Positions 8,544 through 19,128 are shown, counted from the first letter of the stretch. The stretch is 64,000 nucleotides of DNA from Ralstonia pickettii DTP0602 (GCA_000471925.1 CP006667.1:3038001-3102000); one strand, 5' to 3'. Notes: generated by a model from the sequence alone, not told the origin. Numbers and translations: made by a program.

Positions 8544-9731
8544 TCAGTGGCGTTCAACCTCTTCGGGCTCTTTGGGTTCCGGCCAACCCGCAGGCCGCCA
8601 TCCGCCTACTTCCTTGAACATAATTAGTTCTGGAATCAAGCATTCGAAGCTCTGGAGAGCCCGTTCCTTGATGAGTCTCCAAAACTCGGCTTTGAAGATT
8701 GCAAGCCCCTCCTCAAAATTGTTCAACGCAACGGGCGCAGCTAGGATGGCCGCCTCGTGAGCGCTCTCCATAAAGATTCTCTTCATGACATCATGCGGGT
8801 GCGACCACATGACAGTCGCATAGAGAACGTTATGAGCTGACCGCGTGTGTAGCACCGGCATTAACATATGGAAGCCACAGCTTTTATCTCTTAAATACAC
8901 CCATTCAAGCACCAATTTTGTTTCGTCAAGAAGCTTAATTGATGTGATACGGATTTTGTGAGTCTCCAAGAATGGGCAATCTCTATTTTGCGCGTGAGCT
9001 AGCTCCTTCGCTCGTTCAACCACGGCCCGATTCTCGGGCTCGCCTTGCTGAAAAGTCACAACATTTCTCGACTCTCTTAATGGGGGAATCGCTTGTAAGT
9101 ATTCCTCGCCGATATAAACGAGTCGGTAGCCATCATGGCCAAGATTTCGGTCCCGTTCCGGACACAGCTCAGGGATCCGTGAGTGGGCATTGCCTTCATA
9201 GACGGCATGAAGCCATTCAACCTCGTCCAACTTTTTCTGTACGCCGCGCCAAGTGAAAGTGGTATCCAGAAAGAGACCGAACTCCTCGCCGTTCAGTCCC
9301 GGCGGATGATCACGGTTGAATTCGCTAAGCCGTGCCGCCATATAGGGCAGCGCCGCGCCGTGATGAGTAGGGGAGTAGGCTTGAAAGGTATCAGCAATGG
9401 TCTGGCGCACGCCGACATTAAGCGAGCCCTGCAGTCCGAGGACCGTGTTTGCGTGGGCAGCCAAGGTGGTCCGCATTGGAATCAGGACGAAGCAATCAGA
9501 GAGAGGCTGCCTAAAGCGCTCAATACGGTATTGCCGGCGAATCGCCGAGACTATTTGGACCTCGCCGAGTGATCCCGGCAGAGGATGCTGTGAGCCTGTA
9601 GTGAATCCACGCGCTGACAGTCGTGATGGATCCGGTGCCAAGCTAAAAGTATCGCCGTTCCTACGCGGTTGGCAGACCCAGTCAAGTAGTTGGGGGTCGC
9701 TTAATTGCACAGGATCTGTGATCGCGTCCAT
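8544..9731 (-). CDS. Hypothetical protein of 395 residues
   Basis: The open frame starts at ATG 9731 and has no recognised family. It lacks an obvious signal peptide or membrane segments and looks like a soluble cytoplasmic protein with mixed alpha/beta composition. The C-terminus ends in a Pro/Glu-rich stretch (EPKEPEEVERH). Base composition in the middle (8600-9300) is visibly lower in GC than the flanking core genes, which suggests foreign origin. It lies between a broken ATPase and IS21 debris with no partner genes, so context gives no clue to function. The long intact frame in such a degraded area argues that it is either recent or maintained. Confidence 0.6.
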   Translation of the reverse strand: MDAITDPVQLSDPQLLDWVCQPRRNGDTFSLAPDPSRLSARGFTTGSQHPLPGSLGEVQIVSAIRRQYRIERFRQPLSDCFVLIPMRTTLAAHANTVLGLQGSLNVGVRQTIADTFQAYSPTHHGAALPYMAARLSEFNRDHPPGLNGEEFGLFLDTTFTWRGVQKKLDEVEWLHAVYEGNAHSRIPELCPERDRNLGHDGYRLVYIGEEYLQAIPPLRESRNVVTFQQGEPENRAVVERAKELAHAQNRDCPFLETHKIRITSIKLLDETKLVLEWVYLRDKSCGFHMLMPVLHTRSAHNVLYATVMWSHPHDVMKRIFMESAHEAAILAAPVALNNFEEGLAIFKAEFWRLIKERALQSFECLIPELIMFKEVGGWRPAGWPEPKEPEEVERH

Positions 9732-10024
9732 AGTCGCCTCGTATAGTTAGTCAGGGCATCATAGTTAGTGCCCTTCGGTGTAGGGCCGCCGCACGCGCCA
9801 GGAACAGGATGCGGCGAGCGCGGCCGAGCAGTTTGCTGCTCGACGAGATCGAGTAGGCGCAGAACGGTCTTCGGCATCGGTCTGCCTCCCTTCGGTCGCA
9901 CCTCCGGATCGTGACTGAATGGCGCATACCTTCCTCCTGCCTGAGCATGCGCCGACGATGCTTTAAGTCTAGTCCAAGGGGAAAAAGCCGCGCGGGACGC
10001 GCGCGAGGCTGCATCGAACCGTGC
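9732..10024. other. Degraded intergenic stretch, no gene seen
   Basis: Only short frames on both strands; the minus strand carries a run beginning [15 protein letters not shown] that I do not recognise. The stretch borders the IS21 remnant and is probably decayed mobile DNA. Confidence 0.4.
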
Positions 10025-10571
10025 GTCACGCGATGCCTCCTAAGACCCAAGGCGGCGGAGGTCCCGGACGTGCCCATGCGGCTGGAGTTCAGGCCCGGCG
10101 AGGCCGCCCAGATCCGACTTCGGTGCCGGTCCGACGCTCACCGATGTGTACACCGGCGAGATCCACAAGACCTGGTACTTCGTCATGACGCTGTGCTGGT
10201 CCCGGCATCAGTACGTCGAGCTCGTGCGCGACCAGACCATTGCCACCTGGCTGCAGTGTCACCGACATGCCTTCGAATGGTTCCATGGGGTGCCGGCGCG
10301 GCTCATTATCGACAACCCCAAGTGCGCCATCATCAGGGCCTGCCTGTATGAGCCGAACGTCCAGCGGGCCTACGCCCAATGTGCCGAGGGCTATGGCTTC
10401 CGCATTGATCCCTGTCCGCCACGGGACCCACAGAAGAAGGGCATCGTGGAATCGGGAGTCAAGTACGTAAAGAACAGCTTCGGGCCCCTACGCGACTTCC
10501 GCGACCTCGCCGATGCCAACCGTCAGGTGCGCGCCTGGGTCATGGCTGAGGCCGGCATTCGTATCCACGGC
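10025..10571 (+). pseudogene. IS21-family transposase (istA) remnant, frameshifted
   Basis: Two frames together encode the middle of an IstA DDE transposase. The first (about 10025-10118) reads MRLEFRPGEAAQI, where a typical IstA continues with DFG; the second frame continues DFGAGPTLTDVYTGE and runs through FEWFHGVPARLIIDN with the second catalytic Asp and then KKGIVESGVKYVK with the Glu, to AEAGIRIHG. So a frameshift near 10118, a missing helix-turn-helix N-terminus and a missing C-terminus make it inactive. No istB helper gene is present. Confidence 0.8.
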
Positions 10572-10578
10572 AGACCCG

Positions 10579-10700
10579 GCGTACCTGTGTCACGTCCATG
10601 CCCTCGGCCTCCGCGATCTCGGCCACCGACGCCGCCCGCTGCTCGCCCAGCAGGCGTTGCCAGTGGTGCGCCAGCCCGAGCGCCCGCATCAGCGCGGTGC
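10579..10700 (-). pseudogene. Fragment of a recombinase-associated protein
   Basis: The minus strand encodes ALGLAHHWQRLLGEQ followed by AASVAEIAEAEGMDV, which resembles the C-terminal helical segment of small proteins encoded next to phage or plasmid recombinases (pattern W-Q-R-L-L then V-x-E-I-A-x-A-E). It is about 40 codons long with no start or stop of its own and lies head-on against the IS21 remnant. Confidence 0.4.
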
Positions 10701-10737
10701 CAAAGCACGACCCGACCCGGGCTCACCCTTACATCTG

Positions 10738-11085
10738 TATCCTACGATCGGCTACGGGCATCTCTGCGATCCGAGGCACCCACCGATCACGGAGGCCGAG
10801 GCAGAGCGCTACCTGGCGCACGATCTGCAAACAGCGCTCGCCGCCACGCTGCGCTACTGCCCGGTGCTGGCCACCGAGCCAGAGGGACGGCTCGCGGCCA
10901 TTGTGGACTTCACGTTCAACCTTGGGGCTGGACGCCTACAGACGTCGACGCTGAGGCGACGGATCAATCAGCGGGATTGGACCGCTGCAGGACAGGAACT
11001 GCGGCGCTGGGTCTATGGTGGCAGGAAGGTGATGCCGGGACTCGTCGCCCGCCGAGAAAGCGAAAGTATTCTTCTCCTGAAGTAA
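10738..11085 (+). pseudogene. Phage-type lysozyme (GH24 endolysin), N-terminally truncated
   Basis: The frame encodes the motif YPTIGYGH, then EAEAERYLAHDL, then DFTFNLGAGRLQTSTLRRRIN and ends RRESESILLLK, all typical of glycoside hydrolase 24 lysozymes of phages. The first 20-30 residues with the catalytic Glu are replaced by unrelated sequence, so the protein should not hydrolyse peptidoglycan. It points to a prophage contribution to the island. The fusion junction is just upstream of the TIGYGH motif. Confidence 0.75.
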
Positions 11086-11138
11086 CGTGAGTCAATCAGC
11101 CAAGACTGGTTACACATAGAGCACTGATCATCCCGAAT

Positions 11139-12290
11139 TCAGATGCCCGGCTGCAGCTCAATCCGCACCTCGCGAGCCTTCCCCTCTCGCTCAACAGATA
11201 AAACGACAATGTCGCCCACCCGACGATCATCCAGTTGCGCCAAGAGGCCAGCAACACCGTCAATGGACTTCCCGTCAACAGCGGTGATAAGGTCGCCGGG
11301 CACCATCCCTTCCTGAGTAGCGCGTATCCCGACCAGCCCGGCTCGCTGCGCTGCCGAACCGGGCTGTACCAACAGGACAAACACGCCACGGCGGCCGGTG
11401 ACCATCTGCAAGCGCGCATTGAGTTGCTCGTCCACTTCAATACCCAAAGCCGGGCGTACGTACTTGCCGGTCTTGATCAGCTGCGGCACCACCCGCATGA
11501 CGGTGTCCACCGGCACAGCGAAGCCAATGCCAGCCGACGCGCCGGACGGACTGTAGATGGCGGTGTTGATGCCAATGAGACGCCCGGCGGAATCGAGCAG
11601 CGGCCCGCCGGAGTTGCCGGGGTTGATGGCGGCATCGGTCTGGATCAGATGCTCGATGGCAGGGCCGCCGGCATCACCGGGCAGGGAACGATCGAGTGCT
11701 GAAGTGATGCCCGTGGTTAGGGTCCAGTCCAGGCCAAAGGGGTTGCCAATGGCGAAGACCTTTTGCCCCACCTTGAGGTCGGCGCTGGTGCCAACCGGTA
11801 CGGCCGGCGGACGCTTGAAGCCAACGCCGATCTTGAGCACTGCGATGTCGTGAGCCGGACTTGCGCCGACCAGGGCGGCCTGATAGTCGCGACCATCGGC
11901 GAGTTTCACCGTCGCTTGTGAAGCGCCCTGGATGACATGAAAGTTGGTGACAACGTGTCCCGCGTCATCCCAAATGAATCCGGAGCCGGTTCCGCGCGGT
12001 ACGGAGAAGACGTTACGGGTCCAGACATCCCGAACCAGTTGGGCCGTGGAGATGTACACCACCGAATCGCGTGATTTCTCGAAGAGTTCGATGGTCGAAC
12101 GTTCATCGGCAGCGAGATCTCCGCGAGGGGTGACCGTTCTCTCGGTGGCCTGTCGGGGGCTGAACCACGCCTCGATCGCCGGCAGGAACTGCCACAACAG
12201 CATGAGCGCTGCGATACAGGCGGTGATGACCAGCCAGCGCCGGAGAAAATGGTCTGGTGCGAGGCGGCCGTAAGGGTCGTGGTAAGCCAT
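11139..12290 (-). CDS. degP: DegP/HtrA-like periplasmic serine protease of the heat-resistance locus
   Basis: Trypsin-like protease of the S1C family, 383 residues, degrading or refolding damaged envelope proteins. A single membrane anchor lies at 18-38, not a cleaved signal, so the enzyme is probably tethered to the inner membrane facing the periplasm. The catalytic triad is visible as His118 (NFHVI), Asp148 (HDIAV) and Ser227 (GNSGG). One PDZ domain occupies about 285-380. It is the last gene of the minus-strand unit hsp20-clpK-ftsH-trx-psiE-M48-degP and lies 20 bases after the M48 gene. LHR/tLST islands usually end with such a degP gene. Only one PDZ domain, so it is closer to DegS/AlgW architecture than to DegP. 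Confidence 0.9.
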   Translation of the reverse strand: MAYHDPYGRLAPDHFLRRWLVITACIAALMLLWQFLPAIEAWFSPRQATERTVTPRGDLAADERSTIELFEKSRDSVVYISTAQLVRDVWTRNVFSVPRGTGSGFIWDDAGHVVTNFHVIQGASQATVKLADGRDYQAALVGASPAHDIAVLKIGVGFKRPPAVPVGTSADLKVGQKVFAIGNPFGLDWTLTTGITSALDRSLPGDAGGPAIEHLIQTDAAINPGNSGGPLLDSAGRLIGINTAIYSPSGASAGIGFAVPVDTVMRVVPQLIKTGKYVRPALGIEVDEQLNARLQMVTGRRGVFVLLVQPGSAAQRAGLVGIRATQEGMVPGDLITAVDGKSIDGVAGLLAQLDDRRVGDIVVLSVEREGKAREVRIELQPGI

Positions 12291-12310
12291 GGGATGTCTC
12301 CTAGTTCGAA

Positions 12311-13276
12311 TCAGCGCCAGAGGCCGCCGGGATACCAGCGCGGTGAGCGCATCGCCTTGACGGATTCCGGAACGGAGTAGATGGAATCAGGCCGCAGCGT
12401 CACAGGATGCTGGGGCACGAGTTCAAGTAGCCGGGCGATGCGCTCCGACGTCGCCGGATGCGTGCGCAACCAGGACGGTTCCGGATTGCCCCACCCCGGC
12501 ATGAGCCACGCGCGCCAGGAGCGACTCACCCGCTCGATCTTTGCCAGGGCCGATGCCAGACCGTGCGGGTCGCCGGTCAATTGCGCGGCCAATAGATCGG
12601 CATCGAATTCACGTACGCGGGACAAGCCAAGCTGAGCGAGCAGTGCCAGCTGTGGCGAAGCCGCCAACAAGAACAGACCGAACCAATTCACGTCTGCGAC
12701 TCCGACGAGCAATGCAGGCAGGCTGAGAACAATCGCAACCTGCCCCAGCATGGCCAGCACGCTGGTGAGGCGGCTGATGTAATCGGCCAAACCCATGACA
12801 CGGAGATCGTCATTGGCGATATGCGCCATCTCGTGTGCAATGACCCCTTCCAACTCACGCGGTGTGAGGTTGCGTAACAGGCCCTCGGTGAGCGCAATGG
12901 CTGAATGGCGCTTCGAACCGGTTGCAACGGCATTGACGACGGTGCTGGGCACATAGTGTGGAGTCGGGACGGCAGGCAAGCCCGCGCGGTTGGCCAACTC
13001 GCGCACCATCGCCCAGATTTCGGGTGCTTCACCCGGCCGGATGACACGCGCGCCATACAACTTCAGCGTCAGCGCCGAAGCTGCCGCCGGTTCGAGTAAC
13101 AAGGCGAATAGGCTTGCTCCCAGGGCGACCCAAAGACCCGTTTCGCCGAATAATAGGCCACCGGCGAGTGCGGCGATACCGATCAAAGTCAAAACCAGCA
13201 GCGCTGTCTGCAGGCGGTTGCTCAAGCGATGCTGTGGCCAGAATTGACGTTCGTCGCGTGGGTCACTCGCTGCCAT
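12311..13276 (-). CDS. M48-family zinc metalloprotease (HtpX-like)
   Basis: Membrane-embedded metalloprotease, 321 residues from the ATG at 13276, chosen because the longer frame would run further into psiE. Two hydrophobic segments lie at about 23-43 and 46-66, and two more in the second half (about 175-215). The zinc motif HEMAH is at 148-152 with the distal ligand in REFDAD. HtpX-type enzymes cleave misfolded inner-membrane proteins and act together with FtsH, which is encoded in the same unit. It overlaps the end of psiE by 14 bases, implying translational coupling. Confidence 0.88.
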   Translation of the reverse strand: MAASDPRDERQFWPQHRLSNRLQTALLVLTLIGIAALAGGLLFGETGLWVALGASLFALLLEPAAASALTLKLYGARVIRPGEAPEIWAMVRELANRAGLPAVPTPHYVPSTVVNAVATGSKRHSAIALTEGLLRNLTPRELEGVIAHEMAHIANDDLRVMGLADYISRLTSVLAMLGQVAIVLSLPALLVGVADVNWFGLFLLAASPQLALLAQLGLSRVREFDADLLAAQLTGDPHGLASALAKIERVSRSWRAWLMPGWGNPEPSWLRTHPATSERIARLLELVPQHPVTLRPDSIYSVPESVKAMRSPRWYPGGLWR

Positions 13277-13757
13277 GCATGGCGTCCTCGGCAATTCGGT
13301 CATCGCGCTCACGCAGCAGCCAATAGGTCAGACCCAGGGCCAGGGTGGCGCCAGCCAGCGCTGCGACTTTGGCCGGGCTGACATCGGGATCGAGGATCAC
13401 GAACTTGCGGGACAGCGCGATCAACCCGATCAGGATGACCGTCTTGACCTGAATGATGCTGTCACGGCGCAAGACCACGCGCACGATGGAATGCTTGAAT
13501 TCCATCGCGATCAGGAGCGTCATGATCATGCCGAACACACTCTGGAAGATCTTGTGGTCGAGCGGATTGAATGCATCGATGATCAGCAGGCTGAAGACAA
13601 TTTGGATCAGCTGCACCAACGACACCACGACAATCACCGCGATCACCACTGAAAGGATGAGGGCGACGGTCTGCTCGAAGCGTTCGTAAAACGTCATCAC
13701 CGCCCATTCACGACGGAGTCGTTCGAATGTCGTCCCGGTCTGATTGCTGTTATTCAT
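13263..13757 (-). CDS. psiE: PsiE-family inner-membrane protein (first copy)
   Basis: A 164-residue protein with four predicted membrane helices, including LILSVVIAVIVVVSLVQLI and a helix near FGMIMTLLIAMEFKHS, the best conserved PsiE signature. PsiE (phosphate-starvation-inducible) has no established biochemical role, but it is a regular member of the transmissible heat-resistance locus. The start ATG at 13757 has a GGAGGAG ribosome site; the frame is open 20 codons further upstream without a good site. A second psiE lies at 20801-21292 with strong similarity in the central helices. Confidence 0.85.
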   Translation of the reverse strand: MNNSNQTGTTFERLRREWAVMTFYERFEQTVALILSVVIAVIVVVSLVQLIQIVFSLLIIDAFNPLDHKIFQSVFGMIMTLLIAMEFKHSIVRVVLRRDSIIQVKTVILIGLIALSRKFVILDPDVSPAKVAALAGATLALGLTYWLLRERDDRIAEDAMHGSE

Positions 13758-13792
13758 GCGCCACTCCTCCAAAAACAGGCCATTCCAACCAT

Positions 13793-14230
13793 TCAACGCA
13801 GTTGCGCGGATACCCACCGCACGATGTCCTGCGCCCCCATGGCGCCGGCCTGGCGCGTGACTTCACGCCCCCCTTGAAAAAAGACCAAGGTCGGAATGCT
13901 GCGAATACCGAACTGGGCGGCCAAATGAGGCTCTGCCTCGGTATTCACCTTGGCTAGCCTGATCTTGGGTTCAAGCAAGCGCGCCGCCTGCTGATACTGC
14001 GGGGCCATCATCTTGCAGGGCCCGCACCACGGTGCCCAAAAGTCGATCAGCAAGGGAATGTCGCTGCGCTCCAGGTGGCGCGGGAACGTCGCCGCGGTCA
14101 GTTCAATGGGCTCGCCGGTAAAAAGGGCACGCTGGCATCGGCCACAGTTGGGCTGGTCATTGAGCTTTGCTGCTGGCACGCGGTTGATGGATTGGCAGTG
14201 CGGGCAGACGATATGAACGCTGTCGCTCAT
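13793..14230 (-). CDS. trxC: Thioredoxin with N-terminal zinc motif (Trx2/TrxC type)
   Basis: Cytoplasmic disulphide reductase, 145 residues from the ATG at 14230. The N-terminus has two CxxC pairs (Cys9/Cys12 and Cys29/Cys32) forming the zinc finger of thioredoxin 2; the active site WCGPC is at 68-72. The start codon overlaps the ftsH stop in the sequence ATGA, so translation is coupled. A thioredoxin of this type is a fixed member of LHR/tLST islands, where it may protect against oxidative damage that goes with heat or chlorine stress. Confidence 0.9.
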   Translation of the reverse strand: MSDSVHIVCPHCQSINRVPAAKLNDQPNCGRCQRALFTGEPIELTAATFPRHLERSDIPLLIDFWAPWCGPCKMMAPQYQQAARLLEPKIRLAKVNTEAEPHLAAQFGIRSIPTLVFFQGGREVTRQAGAMGAQDIVRWVSAQLR

Positions 14231-16107
14231 GACATGGCTCCTTTGGGGTTGAGTTGTTGTGAACCCACCGTCGGGGCCGATATTTCGCTCGTCTCGCACT
14301 TCAGCCCTTGGGTCAACTGGCGGATGTCGATTTCGTCGAGCGTTTCTCGCGAAAGCAGCTCGCGAGCGCATCGCTCAAGCACGTCGCGATTGGTTTCAAG
14401 AATTCGGTAGGCGCGATCGAATACCCCCATTACGATGTCACGAATCGCCTGATCGATGCGCGCCTGGGTCGATTCGGCCACCCGGCAGCCCCCCTGCGCC
14501 AGTTCGGGCGCATCGAGAAATCGCGGCCGCTGCGCCTCGTACGCGATGTAGCCCAGGCCTTCGTCCATGCCATAGCGCGTGATCATGTCGCGGGCGATGT
14601 CGGTAGCCCGCGCAAGGTCGTCTGCCGCGCCGGTGGAGAGCTCGCCGAAGACGAGCTTCTCGGCGGCGCGTCCTCCCAGCAGGACGGCGATCTTGTGCTC
14701 CAGATCGGCGCGCGTCATCAGGAACCGATCCTCGGTGGGGCGTTGCAGCGTGTAGCCCAGCGCGCCGATGCCGCGAGGGATGATCGAGATCTTGTGGACC
14801 GGGTCGGTTCCCGGCAACGCCAGCGCCACCAGTGCGTGCCCCATCTCGTGAAAGGCCACCGTCTCGCGCTCCTTCGGGTTGAGCACGCGATTCCTCTTCT
14901 CGAGACCGGCGACGATGCGTTCGATGGCGGCGGTGAAGTCCTGCAGCTCAACGGCCGATGCCTTGCGCCGTGTCGCGGTCAGTGCCGCCTCGTTGACCAG
15001 ATTCGCGAGATCGGCGCCGGAAAAGCCGGTCGTCAGCGCGGCGACCTGTTCGAGATCGACGTTTGCCGCAAGAGTGATTTTCTTGGCATGGACCTTCAGG
15101 ATATCGAGCCGGCCTTTCTTGTCGGGTCGGTCCACCAGCACCTGGCGGTCGAAGCGGCCGGCGCGCAGCAGTGCCTGGTCGAGAATCTCCGGGCGATTGG
15201 TCGCGGCGAGTATGATCAGCCCCACCGAGCTGTCGAAGCCGTCCATTTCGGTGAGCAGCTGATTGAGCGTCTGCTCGCGTTCATCGTGGCCGCCGATGGG
15301 CCCGCCCACACCCCGCGCCCGGCCGAGCGCATCGAGCTCGTCGATGAAGATGATGGCCGGCGCCTGACTGCGCGCCTGCTCGAACAGGTCACGCACGCGC
15401 GCCGCCCCCACGCCGACGAACATCTCGACGAACTCCGAGCCGGAGATGGAGAAGAACGGCACGCCGGCCTCGCCGGCTACCGCCTTGGCCAGCAGCGTTT
15501 TGCCCGTGCCGGGTGGCCCGACCAGCAACACGCCCTTGGGAATCCGGGCGCCCAGACGACCGTAGTCTTGCGGGTTTTTCAGGAAATCGACGATCTCGAC
15601 CAGTTCCGCCTTGGCCTCATCCACGCCCGCAACATCCGCGAACGTCACACCGGTGTTCTTTTCCACGAAAACCTTGGCGCGGCTCTTGCCGATGCTCAGG
15701 AATCCGCCCATGCCTTGCTTCTCGGCGAAGCGGCGAAACAGGAAGAACCAGACGCCGAAGAACACCACGGCAGGCAGAATCCACGACAGGATGTCGCGCA
15801 GCCAGGTGCTCTCCACCACGCGCGCATAGGGGACGTTGTACTTGGATAGGCGTTCGGCCAGATCGGGCTCGACCCGAGTCGCAACGATCATGGTCTTGCC
15901 CCGGCCGTCCGGCGACTTCAGGCGCCCGGTCACCGTGCGATCCGACACCAGCACTTCGGCGACGCGGCCTTCGGCCAGCGCTTTCTCGAATTCGCTGTAG
16001 GGCACGGGCTCGACGGTCTTCGCCGCTTGCCAATAGTTCTGCAGCATCAGCAGCAACATGAAGGCGACGATCCAGTAGCCGATGTTCCATTGATCTTTCT
16101 TTTCCAT
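14227..16107 (-). CDS. ftsH: FtsH-family ATP-dependent zinc metalloprotease (island copy)
   Basis: Membrane-anchored AAA+ protease, 626 residues, that extracts and degrades damaged membrane proteins. Two membrane helices lie at about 9-27 and 107-125 with a periplasmic loop between. Walker A GPPGTGKT is at 197-204, Walker B FIDELDA at 254-260, the second region of homology RAGRFDRQ at about 315-322, and the protease site HEMGH at 420-424. It sits 178 bases after clpK in the same direction. It is a second, horizontally carried FtsH besides the expected chromosomal one (not in the window). The GGC-rich C-terminus ([12 protein letters not shown]) differs from housekeeping FtsH. Confidence 0.93.
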   Translation of the reverse strand: MEKKDQWNIGYWIVAFMLLLMLQNYWQAAKTVEPVPYSEFEKALAEGRVAEVLVSDRTVTGRLKSPDGRGKTMIVATRVEPDLAERLSKYNVPYARVVESTWLRDILSWILPAVVFFGVWFFLFRRFAEKQGMGGFLSIGKSRAKVFVEKNTGVTFADVAGVDEAKAELVEIVDFLKNPQDYGRLGARIPKGVLLVGPPGTGKTLLAKAVAGEAGVPFFSISGSEFVEMFVGVGAARVRDLFEQARSQAPAIIFIDELDALGRARGVGGPIGGHDEREQTLNQLLTEMDGFDSSVGLIILAATNRPEILDQALLRAGRFDRQVLVDRPDKKGRLDILKVHAKKITLAANVDLEQVAALTTGFSGADLANLVNEAALTATRRKASAVELQDFTAAIERIVAGLEKRNRVLNPKERETVAFHEMGHALVALALPGTDPVHKISIIPRGIGALGYTLQRPTEDRFLMTRADLEHKIAVLLGGRAAEKLVFGELSTGAADDLARATDIARDMITRYGMDEGLGYIAYEAQRPRFLDAPELAQGGCRVAESTQARIDQAIRDIVMGVFDRAYRILETNRDVLERCARELLSRETLDEIDIRQLTQGLKCETSEISAPTVGSQQLNPKGAMS

Positions 16108-16240
16108 GGCAGGGAATCCTCGAAACCGCTATTTCGACGAAAGGCCGCCAACGTGGCAGCAATTCAATGCGCCACCTGAATCAAGCCACAGGTCACGCCC
16201 GTTCATGAGGAGGTGCCCGGCCGCATCAAAGAGAAAGCAC

Positions 16241-16278
16241 GGGCTGCCCGTCTCGAATTTTCAGGATTAGGGCAGCCC
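16241..16278 (-). other. Inverted repeat between clpK and ftsH
   Basis: GGGCTGCCC at 16241-16249 and GGGCAGCCC at 16270-16278 are perfect complements around a 20-base loop, just after the clpK stop. There is no T run. It may protect the clpK message 3' end or reduce read-through into ftsH. Confidence 0.5.
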
Positions 16279-16284
16279 CGCGCT

Positions 16285-19128
16285 TCATGCTTTTTCACTT
16301 TCGGACTTCTTCTTGCGCGCCCCCTTGTTCGACTCCTTGGACGAGCCCGGCGGTTGCGCAGATTCGGCGGACGCTTCGTCGCTGGCCGGAGCGGGTTGCT
16401 TTCGCTCGAACTCGACCCGCTCCGCCTTGTCGTCCCAACGTGTACAGGCGTGATCACCCTTGCCGATGCCGCCGCCGAGCATCTCGCGCGCCAGTGCCGT
16501 TTCCAGCTCGCTGCGGATCAGTCGTTTGAGCTCGCGGGCACCGAATTCGGGCTTGTAGCCTTCTTCCGCGAAGTGATCGACCAGCGTCCCATCGAACGTC
16601 AGCGTCACGCCCTGGCTCGCGGCATTGCGGGCCACGCGATCGAGTTGCAGGCCGACGATGTGGCGGATCTCCTCCTTGCCCAGCGCATGGAAGACGATGA
16701 TCTCGTCGATGCGGTTGAGGAACTCGGGGCGGAAGTGCCCGCGCAGCACGTCCATCACCTCTGTCTTGGTCTTCTCGTACTCCTCGCCGGCCGCTCCGCG
16801 CGCCTTCAGCCGGCGCTGAATGATGTCGGATCCCAGGTTGGACGTGGCGATGATAATGGTGTTGGTGAAGTCCACCACGCGACCCTTGCCGTCGGTGAGC
16901 CGCCCGTCGTCGAACACCTGCAGCAGGATGTTGTAGACGTCGGGGTGGGCCTTCTCGATCTCGTCGAGCAGCAGCACGCTGTAGGGCTTGCGACGGACCT
17001 TCTCCGTGAGCTGGCCGCCTTCGTCATAGCCGACGTAGCCCGGGGGAGCGCCCACCAGCCGTGCCACGGTATGGCGCTCGCCGTACTCCGACATGTCGAT
17101 GCGCAACAGGGCGCCCTCGTCGCCGTAGATGGATTCGGCCAGCGCCTTGGCGAGCTCGGTCTTGCCGACGCCGGTGGGGCCCAGGAACAGGAACGTGGCC
17201 ACGGGCTTGCCGCCTTCGCGCAGACCCGCGCGCGACAGCCGCACCGCATCCGCCACAGCGCGTACCGCCTCGTCCTGCCCCACCAGGCGCTCGTGCAGCC
17301 GCTGCTCCAGGTGCAGCAGCTTCTCGCGCTCCTCCACCGTCAGCTCATTGACGGGGATGCCGGTCAGGCGCGAGACGATCTGCGCCACGTGTTCCGCCTT
17401 GACTTCGGCGCTGCCCGAGCCGCGCTCGCGTTCCCAGTCCTCGACCAGCTTCTTGAGTTCGGCCTCCTTGGCATCGATGCGCTTGCCGATCTCCGCCGCC
17501 TTGTCGTATTGCTTGCGGGAAGCCACGTAGTCCTGCTCCCGGCGCAACTGGTGCAGTTCGGACTCCAACTCCTGCACCGCAACGGGGCGGGCCGTCGCCG
17601 ATAGCTTCACGCGGGCGGCAGCCTGATCGAGCAGATCGATGGCCTTGTCCGGCAGGAAGCGCGCGGTGACGTAGCGGTCGGACAGCTCGGCGGCCGCGAT
17701 GATCGCGTCCTCGGTGATGCTGACCTTGTGGTGCGCTTCGAAGGTATCGCGCAGGCCGCGCAGGATCATGATGGTCTGCGCCACCGTTGGCTCGGGCACC
17801 ATGACCGGCTGGAAGCGCCGCTCCAGCGCGGCGTCCTTCTCGATGTACTTCTGGTACTCGTTGAGCGTCGTCGCGCCGATCAGGTTCAGCTCACCGCGCG
17901 CCATCATCGGCTTGAAGACGTTGGCCACGTCCAATCCGCCTTCGCCACCGCCCTGGCCGGCACCAACAATGGTGTGCACCTCGTCGATGAAGAGGATCAG
18001 CTCGCCCTGGTGCTCGGAGATCTCCTTCAGCACCTTCTGCACGCGTTCCTCGAACTCGCCACGGTACTTCGCGCCGGCCACCATGGAATTGATGTTCAGC
18101 TCTACCAGGCGCTTGTCGCGCAGCGTCTCGGGCACCTCGCCGGCCACCATGCGCTGTGCCAACCCCTCGACGATGGCGGTCTTGCCCACGCCAGGCTCGC
18201 CGATCAATACGGGGTTGTTCTTCTTGCGCCGCGCCAGCACCTCGATGGTGGTTTCGATTTCCTGCGCGCGTCCGATGACCGGGTCCAGCTTGCCCTCACG
18301 CGCCATCTTGGTGAGATCGCGCGAATACTTGTCGAGCTCCGGCGTATTGGTCGGCGTCTCGGCGCGGCCATCCTCCGCACCTTTGCCGACCACCTTGTTT
18401 ACTTGCTGGCGCAGGGCCTGCGGCGTGAGGCCATAGCGGCGCAGCAAGTTGGCGGCCAGCCCTTCGCCCTCTTCGGCCAGACCGATCAGGAAGTGCTCGG
18501 GCCCGACGTAAGAGTGTCCTAATTCATTGGAGGCGACGAAGGCGCGACTAAGCGCATCCTTCACGCGTGGCGACACGCCGATCTCGCCTTCAAACGGCTT
18601 GTCGCCGCGCTTGGCTTCGGCTTCAATCTGGCGTTTGAGGTCATCGACCTTGATCTTAAACTGGCTCAGGATGGTCTTGACCACGTCGCTGTCGGCCAGC
18701 GCCAGCAGCAGGTGTTCCGTATCGACTTCGGAGCGACCGAACTCCGCGGCACGCTTGGCAGCTTCCTGCAACAGGGCCTCGGAGTGTTCGCTGATGCGGC
18801 TGGCCAGCCCGCTGCCGCGACGGCGCGGCGTGCCAGCCCCTGCGGAGGCTGGTTCGCCGAACGACGCATCGACCACTTCATCGGCATCGGCCGCAACTGG
18901 TGCCGAGTCTTCTCCGATGCGGAAGAAATCGCTGCCCAGAAAATCTTCGAACAACCCGCTGCGCGAGCCGAAAAGGGCTTCCAGCGGGGAAATGGTGCGC
19001 TTTTGCTGGCGCACCAATTGGCGGTAGTGATCGTCACACAAAAGCATGGTGCTGTGGCGACCATTGAGATTGGCTTCCACCCGCACCTTGGCAGGTTGGC
19101 CGCAGACTTGGCATTGTTTTCTGGCCAT
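16285..19128 (-). CDS. clpK: ClpK (ClpG-GI) heat-resistance disaggregase
   Basis: Hsp100 AAA+ ATPase, 947 residues from the ATG at 19128, that pulls proteins out of aggregates without the DnaK system and gives heat resistance in Klebsiella, Pseudomonas and others. The extended N-terminus carries a zinc motif (Cys6, Cys9, Cys31, His34) that marks this subfamily, followed by a Clp-N repeat domain (about 130-270). NBD1 has Walker A GEPGVGKT and NBD2 has GPTGVGKT, with a middle domain of about 80 residues between. No ClpP-binding IGF loop is obvious, consistent with a stand-alone disaggregase. The C-terminus is Lys/Glu/Ser-rich. It lies downstream of hsp20. Confidence 0.94.
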   Translation of the reverse strand: MARKQCQVCGQPAKVRVEANLNGRHSTMLLCDDHYRQLVRQQKRTISPLEALFGSRSGLFEDFLGSDFFRIGEDSAPVAADADEVVDASFGEPASAGAGTPRRRGSGLASRISEHSEALLQEAAKRAAEFGRSEVDTEHLLLALADSDVVKTILSQFKIKVDDLKRQIEAEAKRGDKPFEGEIGVSPRVKDALSRAFVASNELGHSYVGPEHFLIGLAEEGEGLAANLLRRYGLTPQALRQQVNKVVGKGAEDGRAETPTNTPELDKYSRDLTKMAREGKLDPVIGRAQEIETTIEVLARRKKNNPVLIGEPGVGKTAIVEGLAQRMVAGEVPETLRDKRLVELNINSMVAGAKYRGEFEERVQKVLKEISEHQGELILFIDEVHTIVGAGQGGGEGGLDVANVFKPMMARGELNLIGATTLNEYQKYIEKDAALERRFQPVMVPEPTVAQTIMILRGLRDTFEAHHKVSITEDAIIAAAELSDRYVTARFLPDKAIDLLDQAAARVKLSATARPVAVQELESELHQLRREQDYVASRKQYDKAAEIGKRIDAKEAELKKLVEDWERERGSGSAEVKAEHVAQIVSRLTGIPVNELTVEEREKLLHLEQRLHERLVGQDEAVRAVADAVRLSRAGLREGGKPVATFLFLGPTGVGKTELAKALAESIYGDEGALLRIDMSEYGERHTVARLVGAPPGYVGYDEGGQLTEKVRRKPYSVLLLDEIEKAHPDVYNILLQVFDDGRLTDGKGRVVDFTNTIIIATSNLGSDIIQRRLKARGAAGEEYEKTKTEVMDVLRGHFRPEFLNRIDEIIVFHALGKEEIRHIVGLQLDRVARNAASQGVTLTFDGTLVDHFAEEGYKPEFGARELKRLIRSELETALAREMLGGGIGKGDHACTRWDDKAERVEFERKQPAPASDEASAESAQPPGSSKESNKGARKKKSESEKA

